A DNA stretch of 9,575 bases from an uncultured Lachnospiraceae bacterium (lineage in GTDB: Bacteria > Bacillota_A > Clostridia > Lachnospirales > Lachnospiraceae), in NCBI GenBank assembly GCA_902795985.1, contig CADBNG010000085.1, positions 1 to 9,575 on the forward strand. The letters are read 5' to 3'. Below, one piece after another: positions 1 to 4,919 of this stretch (the stretch's first letter is position 1; each line of letters begins with the position of its first letter). The notes beneath the pieces are model-generated. The model searched no databases and was not told the origin of the DNA. It saw only the letters and a program-made list of their open reading frames with translations. The position numbers and the translations under genes were made by a program.

Positions 1-2589
1 ATCAAAATAGACGGATGAAGGCCAGAAAGAGAGAATGTGTCCGTCACACAGACGTCTATGTTCTATGCCGCCCCAACCAACTGCCTGCTGCGGCAGCTGC
101 TCTAACGGAAACACCTCATCTTCTCCGTCAAGGTTGTAAACAATCCCATTTAACAGAAAGCGTTTATCGTCCAGTACGATCCTGCTGCCATAATAATTAT
201 CGTCGATGTTGGATCTGCTTCCTGTTACTTTACCGGTTTTCCGGTTAAAACCGATCCCGTTTAAAACATCTTCCTCCCCGCCGTTTATGGACTGGTCCGT
301 AAACAACATAGCTCCATCGGAATCCGGGCAGAGCTGAACATTAAAATAAGGCAGAATAAAGTCCTCTGGATTTAAAAGGTTCTGATACTCCGGGATGATT
401 ATTCCCGGATCCGCGATCCGTTTCGTGCAAAGGATCTTTCCCGGCATATCTTTGGTCACAGAAAGGAACACACCATTTTCAGGGTTCGCAATCGGTCCCC
501 CATAAATCGCTGCCGTCATTTTCAGATTTTCCGGCATTGCGCCCCAAGCCCATGTTTCTTGAGAAAGAGAACCTTTTTCCCTGCTTTGAATAACTGTAAT
601 GAGGCCATCCGATGTGATTATATTAAGCTTACTGTGGGTTTCATCCCCCCAGTAAACTCCGGTGATCAGGGATTGAAAGGGTATATGGCCTATATCCGAG
701 TTTTCATTCCTGGCGACGCATAGTTCATCTGTACTTATAACCAGGTAGAATTCTTCAAACGGAAATACTTTTGCATTGGCTAAAGCTATATAATCGGATC
801 CCGCAAAGCCTGCATAGAGTGACAAATAGGCTTTCCAGGAATGTGTTCGTTTGTTTTCAACAACAGTATCGCTTTTCGTCCCTTCCGGATACAGAGCGGT
901 CCGGATTGCGCCATCATTTCCGGAATAGAAAGCGGTAAACAGCTTATCAGAATCTTCGGAATAAGAGAAACCATAGCTTAGAGAGGCCAGTCCGCAGGGA
1001 AAGCAGGTAATGTCTCTTTTGGTCATCGTCGTAAGATCAATCTCGCAGAAAAGGCATAATTCTCTCTCACGGTAGTCGGAACTGTCTTTTTCGGGATCTT
1101 CCGCCGCATAGAACATACTGAACTTTTTCTTGTCCGGAGAAAAGGCACCTGAGGTTACAAGCCCTATGAAGGCTGTATGCAGATCTATGTAATATTTTCC
1201 TTCTTCCGAAATTAATACGCGGCCTATCTCGCTACCGTCTTTTGTATCGAGGAAGATTGTATAGACAGGCGTATATTCAGAAGTGCTATATGCTTCGGAC
1301 GCTGTATCCACTATAGCAAAAATACTGCCGTCATCAGAGATGCCCTGATAGGTGCTGCCGTTAAATTGTTTGCGAGACCATATCACAGAACCGTCTTCCG
1401 GAGAAAGCGCACACACTTCGCGAGTGCTTTTGCAGAGTATGCAGGCACCATCTTTTGCTTCATAGACCATAGGATGAGCGTCATCACAATTGTATTCCCA
1501 AATCATGGTATAGGTGGAAGGATCCAGAGCGCGAACATTGCCGTCTTCGTCGACGATGATGATGAGATTTGTTTTCTCCCCACAATAAATGCCGGTAATA
1601 TCTGCCGCCTGCTCATAGACTGTGTCTGTCTGGAATGTATCTGCCTGATAGACGCCCAGGGCATCGGCAAGCAGTTTTTCCGCCCGGTGATCATAGACAT
1701 CCGGATCATCACTTTTTAACGCTTCCAAACCATCCGATAAGGCGCCTTTCACATCATAGGCTTCCAGTTTTTGACGGCCGGAATCGACTAATACAGCGGA
1801 AAGCTGACGCTGCAGATCTTCATTCTGTTCTTCTATCTGATTCTTTTGTTCTTCGATCTGGGTATTCTTTTCCGTCAGTTCATTATTTTGCCTTATGATC
1901 TGATCATTTTGCGCAGTAATCTGTTCGTTTGCCGCGGAAATCTGCGCATTCCGATTCATGACAACGCCGAGGAACACTGCCATAACAACCACAATCCCAA
2001 CCGCTGCAGCCATGTAACGCTGCATTCTTGCGCGGCGTTCTCTCTGCCATAGTTCATCAAAAGGGCAGCCGATCATAGCGGCGCAAAGCCTTACAATTTC
2101 TTTTTTGAAAGCCCTGTTGTTGATTGTGTGGTTCTTACCGTCGATATTGGCTGCCAGCGGCTCCCAGTCTTTAATGATGTTTCCCTCTTCATCATAATCG
2201 TGCAGCATATAGGGCGAGAAGGAAACATCCGGCGTACCGTCTGCCAAAACCGCCAGAACGTGGTCCCGATCATGGGTTTTCAGAAAATATTTTATTTCCG
2301 CTTCACACCATTTGGAAAGCGGAAGATCCGGGGTGCAAATGACGATGAGAAACTTCGAATGATCCAAAGCATAATAAATACTATCATTCAGAGAAGAAGA
2401 GGCGGGCAGCTCATCTTCATCACGAAAACAGAAACCAAGTTTTCTGCTGCCGGTTTTTTCCCTCAGCTCTTTCGGGACAATATAATTCTCGATCCTTTTC
2501 TGGACACGAATCGCTGCTTCCCGGTCCAAAGGCTGATGACGGTAGCTGATAAAGGCGATATAAGAGCGTTCTAAAGTTTCTTGATTCAT
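1..2589 (-). CDS. Membrane TIR-domain protein with coiled coil and beta-propeller-like C-terminus (3' end outside window)
   Basis: The frame is open from ATG at 2589 to base 1 (863 residues, no stop), so the C-terminus is missing. Residues about 8-130 form a TIR domain: strand SYIAFISYR (9-17), FRDEDELP (55-62), a LIVICTPDL strand (81-89), then SKWCEAE (92-98), which matches the WCxxE helix of TIR enzymes; E98 would be the catalytic glutamate if it cleaves NAD. A single hydrophobic segment lies at 193-211, followed by a coiled coil at about 213-263 with Asn every seventh residue. A helical stretch (about 264-315) leads into a long beta-rich part with propeller-like blades such as SPEDGSVIW and FSPDKKKFS. 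An in-frame stop at 2608-2610 makes 2589 the first possible ATG; no clear Shine-Dalgarno precedes it. By topology the TIR part should be cytoplasmic and the propeller outside. Known of the family: TIR domains act in NAD cleavage or signalling. The exact role here is unknown; a sensor or effector is inference. Confidence 0.9.
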   Translation of the reverse strand, partial: MNQETLERSYIAFISYRHQPLDREAAIRVQKRIENYIVPKELREKTGSRKLGFCFRDEDELPASSSLNDSIYYALDHSKFLIVICTPDLPLSKWCEAEIKYFLKTHDRDHVLAVLADGTPDVSFSPYMLHDYDEEGNIIKDWEPLAANIDGKNHTINNRAFKKEIVRLCAAMIGCPFDELWQRERRARMQRYMAAAVGIVVVMAVFLGVVMNRNAQISAANEQITAQNDQIIRQNNELTEKNTQIEEQKNQIEEQNEDLQRQLSAVLVDSGRQKLEAYDVKGALSDGLEALKSDDPDVYDHRAEKLLADALGVYQADTFQTDTVYEQAADITGIYCGEKTNLIIIVDEDGNVRALDPSTYTMIWEYNCDDAHPMVYEAKDGACILCKSTREVCALSPEDGSVIWSRKQFNGSTYQGISDDGSIFAIVDTASEAYSTSEYTPVYTIFLDTKDGSEIGRVLISEEGKYYIDLHTAFIGLVTSGAFSPDKKKFSMFYAAEDPEKDSSDYRERELCLFCEIDLTTMTKRDITCFPCGLASLSYGFSYSEDSDKLFTAFYSGNDGAIRTALYPEGTKSDTVVENKRTHSWKAYLSLYAGFAGSDYIALANAKVFPFEEFYLVISTDELCVARNENSDIGHIPFQSLITGVYWGDETHSKLNIITSDGLITVIQSREKGSLSQETWAWGAMPENLKMTAAIYGGPIANPENGVFLSVTKDMPGKILCTKRIADPGIIIPEYQNLLNPEDFILPYFNVQLCPDSDGAMLFTDQSINGGEEDVLNGIGFNRKTGKVTGSRSNIDDNYYGSRIVLDDKRFLLNGIVYNLDGEDEVFPLEQLPQQAVGWGGIEHRRLCDGHILSFWPSSVYFD

Positions 2590-2755
2590 ACTTATAAAGG
2601 GGCGCTGTTAAAATACGATGATCGGATAATTCGCCGGGCTCTTTTTCGTGAAAAGAATCTGCGCCTGTTTCCGCGCCCAAACGGCATTGAAATGCATAGA
2701 TTTACATGTTGTTATATTTTCTTTGAACTTATTAGAAACACAGTAAACATAGGGT

Positions 2756-2824
2756 TTATGGACATTTATGAAATCTTAAGGAATTGCAGAAAACAGGCCG
2801 ATCCATATCGATACCGGGTTTCAT
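2756..2824 (-). CDS. Possible 22-residue small ORF or leader peptide upstream of the TIR gene
   Basis: On the minus strand, ATG at 2824 is preceded by AAGGAG about 11 nt upstream and opens a 22-codon frame (MKPGIDMDRPVFCNSLRFHK, then C, P) ending at TAA 2756-2758. The frame stops 166 bases before the TIR start. The ribosome binding site is better than that of the TIR gene itself, which is the only reason to list it. The peptide has no recognisable motif and no hydrophobic segment. It could be a leader peptide, a remnant of an older gene, or chance. Confidence 0.22.
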   Translation of the reverse strand: MKPGIDMDRPVFCNSLRFHKCP

Positions 2825-2900
2825 CTTTTATATTTCTCCTTTTTTAAAGCCTGGTTAACGCCGGTTGTTTACTGATATCTCAAAATTACCATAAACTTTA

Positions 2901-2906
2901 AGTATA
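2901..2906 (-). promoter_or_regulatory. Candidate -10 box for the TIR gene
   Basis: The minus strand reads TATACT here (5 of 6 matches to TATAAT) in an AT-rich context, 77 bases upstream of the small ORF and about 310 bases upstream of the TIR start. The hexamer at the correct -35 distance is poor (about GAGAAA), so this is a weak prediction. Confidence 0.2.
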
Positions 2907-2957
2907 TTAGCATATTTTTTGATTTCTCTCTACCCTTCCTGATCAAACCTTAATAAA

Positions 2958-2983
2958 AGGGAATGCCTTCCTTAGCATTCCCT
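2958..2983 (-). terminator. Intrinsic terminator closing the PcfJ-like/surface-protein remnant unit
   Basis: AGGGAATGC (2958-2966) pairs perfectly with GCATTCCCT (2975-2983): a 9-bp stem with an 8-nt loop. On the minus strand the stem is followed by TTTATTA, a T-rich tail; on the plus strand no T tract follows. It therefore terminates leftward transcription coming from 3000-4581, and it lies about 27 bases past the end of the decayed surface-protein frame, where a terminator of that gene would be expected. Confidence 0.75.
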
Positions 2984-3009
2984 CAGTCTTCAGACATTAA
3001 TATATGCTT

Positions 3010-3255
3010 TTATCTGTTCCTTCTGAAACTTATACCCTTTGAAAGCATCATCAACCATGCAAATGCCGCTGTCAGCAGTATGATCCAAAGAGCTGATTAA
3101 TTATTATCTCCGGTCTTCGCAGCAGTTGTGCCGGATGTTCCCGCCGATGTTCTGTTTGACGCTGAGCCGCCTGATGCAGTTGAAGATCCGCTCTTCTTTG
3201 TCCACTTCAGCCGTTTCTGCCGCAGGCTCTGTTCTGTGAGTATCCGCTGCTTTGA
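3010..3255 (-). pseudogene. Decayed C-terminal end of an LPXTG-like cell-wall-anchored surface protein
   Basis: Read on the minus strand, one frame gives a Ser/Thr/Gly-rich linker (KKSGSSTASGGSASNRTS...) ending in TAAKTGDNN and a stop (TAA, 3097-3099). The same frame then continues for 28 codons as SALWIILLTAAFAWLMML followed by SKGISFRRNR and a second stop at 3010-3012. That order (KTGD motif, hydrophobic helix, basic tail) is the sortase sorting signal of Gram-positive surface proteins, interrupted by one nonsense codon between motif and helix. Upstream the Glu/Ala-rich stretch EPAAETAEVDKEE lies in another frame, suggesting an additional frameshift near 3180-3190. No start codon or functional domain survives. 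The left end is firm; the right boundary is a guess, because the region abuts the stop of the PcfJ-like gene. What the protein bound or did cannot be told. Confidence 0.65.
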
Positions 3256-4581
3256 TCAGAACAGCAAATCCCGAGCGGCATCAAATTGGAATTTATCCGT
3301 CCCGATTCCATGTCGGGCGCAGTACTCCCGGATCCACCGGGCTTCCTCCGGCGTGCAGTCTTTATTGAACCGGTGGTAAGCCTGCATCAGCTGCCCGTCA
3401 AAAATCTCGATCGTAATAAACGGTTTGTTGAACGAATCGCTTTCCCTCATGAAAAGAATCGTCGTTTCGTTCCGGATCATGGCTTCCGCATAGGTGAGCA
3501 GGCAGTTCCTCATATACAGGGATTCCCGGCAGAAATCATTAATCGTCTGGGGATAACGAATGTAATACTTCTCTCCCCGTTCCTCCCAGTCCGGATTCCG
3601 CTTCCGGTTGGAACGCCGGATCTTCCGGTCGTATTCTTTCCGGTTCAGAAGCAGATAATACTCGAGCCGGCGGATATTGAAATCTTCCTCCGCGCTGTCG
3701 GCCTCCCGGATATATTCCACATAAATGGGATCGATCTTCCCGAACGCATGGCAGAGTTCCGCCGTCTTCTTCTCCCGCTTTTCCTGCAGCAGGAACAAAT
3801 CGAACTGGGTCCGGACCCACATTTTTGCCAGCTCGTCCCGGCGGGCGTTGTAAAGCCGCCCTACTTCACCGACGGTCAGATCTCCCCGGATCAGGAAGCC
3901 CAGATAGCGGCACTGGGCATCATTAAGCCTGTTCCTGAAGATCTCCGGAAACGTCATGTTCAGATTCTTCAGCAGTTTCCTGACGGCAGCTACGCAAAGC
4001 AGCGCGGCTCCGTCCGGACAGTTCAGACTGCGCAGCATTTTTATCGACAATCCGTCATACAGTTCCGAAGGACGGCCGGCCAGCAGATTCAGCTCGTCGA
4101 TATCGTCGATCCGCACCGCCAGTTCGTCCAGTCCTGCTTTATACAGCATTTCCTTTGCCGTATTTTTCTTCAGGCAGTGATAGATATGGTCCAGCATACG
4201 AAGCCCGTGGGTGTAATACCGCTGAAGATGCCACTGCGGATTCTCCTCCCGGTATTTTTCAAAGATCCGGTCCAGGTCTCCGCCGTAAAACCGGCACCGG
4301 ACAGAGCGGACGCACCGGACGGAAAAAAAGTCTTCGTCTTCCCGGCTCCAGCTGTACCCGTCATAAAAAACAAACCGTTTTATCCCGGAGGGTTCTCCTG
4401 CCTCGTCCGGGATAAAATATACTGAATCGATATAAGGTTCCGTCCGGAACAGATAAAGAAAAGGAACACCGCAAGGGAGCCGCCGCTCTTTTATGACCGC
4501 GCGCGCCAGCTCCTGCAGATCCGCCGCGGGAGGATCCCAGCTGTTCCCTTGTTCAGCGAATTCCAGAAGGCCTTCTCTCAT
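3256..4581 (-). CDS. PcfJ-like protein
   Basis: 441 residues. The C-terminal part matches the PcfJ-like family pattern as I know it: a YPQTINDF-CRE segment before MRNCLLTYAEAMI (C360), then ILFMRESDS (375-383), KPFITIEIFDGQLMQAY (386-402) and the conserved N406 of the family's Q-x-x-x-x-x-N end. The usual LHHCV motif appears here as LYMRNCL, so the first histidine is lost while the cysteine is kept. The N-terminal 300 residues are mostly charged and helical and carry no motif I recognise; there is no membrane segment or signal peptide. PcfJ was named from an enterococcal conjugative plasmid, but relatives are scattered in Clostridia chromosomes and the biochemical activity is not established. 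The start at 4581 has AAGGGA about 6 nt upstream and AGGAG further back. It is transcribed away from the PHP-ATPase gene, sharing the 4582-4919 control region. I see no transfer genes around it. Confidence 0.78.
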   Translation of the reverse strand: MREGLLEFAEQGNSWDPPAADLQELARAVIKERRLPCGVPFLYLFRTEPYIDSVYFIPDEAGEPSGIKRFVFYDGYSWSREDEDFFSVRCVRSVRCRFYGGDLDRIFEKYREENPQWHLQRYYTHGLRMLDHIYHCLKKNTAKEMLYKAGLDELAVRIDDIDELNLLAGRPSELYDGLSIKMLRSLNCPDGAALLCVAAVRKLLKNLNMTFPEIFRNRLNDAQCRYLGFLIRGDLTVGEVGRLYNARRDELAKMWVRTQFDLFLLQEKREKKTAELCHAFGKIDPIYVEYIREADSAEEDFNIRRLEYYLLLNRKEYDRKIRRSNRKRNPDWEERGEKYYIRYPQTINDFCRESLYMRNCLLTYAEAMIRNETTILFMRESDSFNKPFITIEIFDGQLMQAYHRFNKDCTPEEARWIREYCARHGIGTDKFQFDAARDLLF

Positions 4582-4664
4582 CTGTTTCCCTTTTTCTCCT
4601 GTTTCCCGGCCGGTTCCTGCTCCGGAAAGCCGGAACCCTTATCCCATAATCATTTTTTCTTCCA

Positions 4665-4670
4665 ATTATA
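4665..4670 (-). promoter_or_regulatory. -10 box of the PcfJ-like gene
   Basis: The minus strand reads a perfect TATAAT here, 83 bases upstream of the start codon at 4581. The sequence at the -35 position (about TTCTGG with a 17-nt spacer) is poor, so the promoter may need an activator or be weak. No better alternative is seen in this leader. Confidence 0.45.
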
Positions 4671-4720
4671 CACGTTTTTCCGGGTTTCCAGAACCGGTGT
4701 TTTTCGTCCGGTGGTTTCAG

Positions 4721-4818
4721 GGGAGCCGAAAGGGACTGTCCCTTGTGGCTCACAGGGGGCGAAGGGGACTGTCCCCTTCGGGACATGGGGGCGAAGGGGA
4801 CTGTCCCCTTCGGGACAG
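4721..4818. repeat. Three tandem palindromic repeats with GGGACTGTCCC cores
   Basis: Copies 2 (from 4755) and 3 (from 4787) are identical over about 31 bases and are 32 bases apart. Each contains the odd palindrome CGAAGGGGAC-T-GTCCCCTTCG (4760-4780 and 4792-4812) followed by GGACA. Copy 1 (4721-4754) is diverged: AGGGAC-T-GTCCCT around base 4737, extended by outer arms GAGCC (4723-4727) and GGCTC (4747-4751). The palindrome centres are at 4737, 4770 and 4802, so 33 and 32 bases apart, close to three helical turns. The repeats lie upstream of the PHP-ATPase promoter and could be operators, a transcription-blocking hairpin set, or a REP-like dispersed element; the sequence does not decide. Confidence 0.85.
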
Positions 4819-4844
4819 AACCATCGCGCTGCACGGAGTTCCGG

Positions 4845-4873
4845 ATGACATTTTCCTTTGATTTTGTTATATT
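4845..4873 (+). promoter_or_regulatory. Sigma-A type promoter of the PHP-ATPase gene
   Basis: ATGACA (4845-4850, 5 of 6 to TTGACA) and TATATT (4868-4873, 5 of 6 to TATAAT) are separated by exactly 17 bases. The -10 is extended by TG at 4865-4866. Transcription would start near 4880, giving a leader of about 40 bases with the ribosome binding site inside it. This also excludes a coding start further upstream. Confidence 0.7.
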
Positions 4874-4908
4874 GAAACAGGAAACACTGCAAAATCAGCG
4901 ATCCCTCT

Positions 4909-4913
4909 GGAGG
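4909..4913 (+). promoter_or_regulatory. Ribosome binding site that fixes the PHP-ATPase start
   Basis: GGAGG lies 6 bases before ATG 4920. The in-frame ATG at 4743 lies inside the palindromic repeats, upstream of the promoter and without a comparable site, so 4920 is the start chosen. Confidence 0.85.
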
Positions 4914-4919
4914 TGGCTC

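Larger units (their letters stand above)
2590..2957. other. AT-rich intergenic gap upstream of the TIR gene
   Basis: No convincing protein gene is seen in this 368-base stretch on either strand. It holds a possible minus-strand -10 box (2901-2906), one small ORF with a good ribosome binding site (2756-2824), and otherwise AT-rich sequence of the kind that carries promoters. A longer plus-strand reading frame at 2581-2847 has no ribosome binding site and no recognisable features, and was not called. The leader of the TIR mRNA probably runs through here. Confidence 0.5.
4582..4919. promoter_or_regulatory. Divergent control region between the PcfJ-like and PHP-ATPase genes
   Basis: This 338-base stretch separates two divergently transcribed genes. 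From left to right it holds the leader of the PcfJ-like gene, a consensus -10 box for it (4665-4670), three palindromic repeats (4721-4818), and a complete promoter plus ribosome binding site for the PHP-ATPase (4845-4913). Apparent reading frames across it (for example those rich in KGTVPF-type peptides on either strand) come from the palindromes and are not called as genes. Confidence 0.7.

Noticed and set aside
2128..2574. 148-codon plus-strand frame, and the 86-codon minus-strand frame at 2420-2680
   Set aside because: Both overlap the TIR coding sequence, have no ribosome binding site, and show no domain.
3286..4425. 379-codon plus-strand reading frame opposite the PcfJ-like gene
   Set aside because: No ribosome binding site, no recognisable domain, and it is fully antisense to a gene with clear family motifs.
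4721..4818. Short CRISPR-like array (32-base period)
   Set aside because: Copies 2 and 3 abut with no unique spacers; the 32-base period is the repeat itself, and no cas gene is present.
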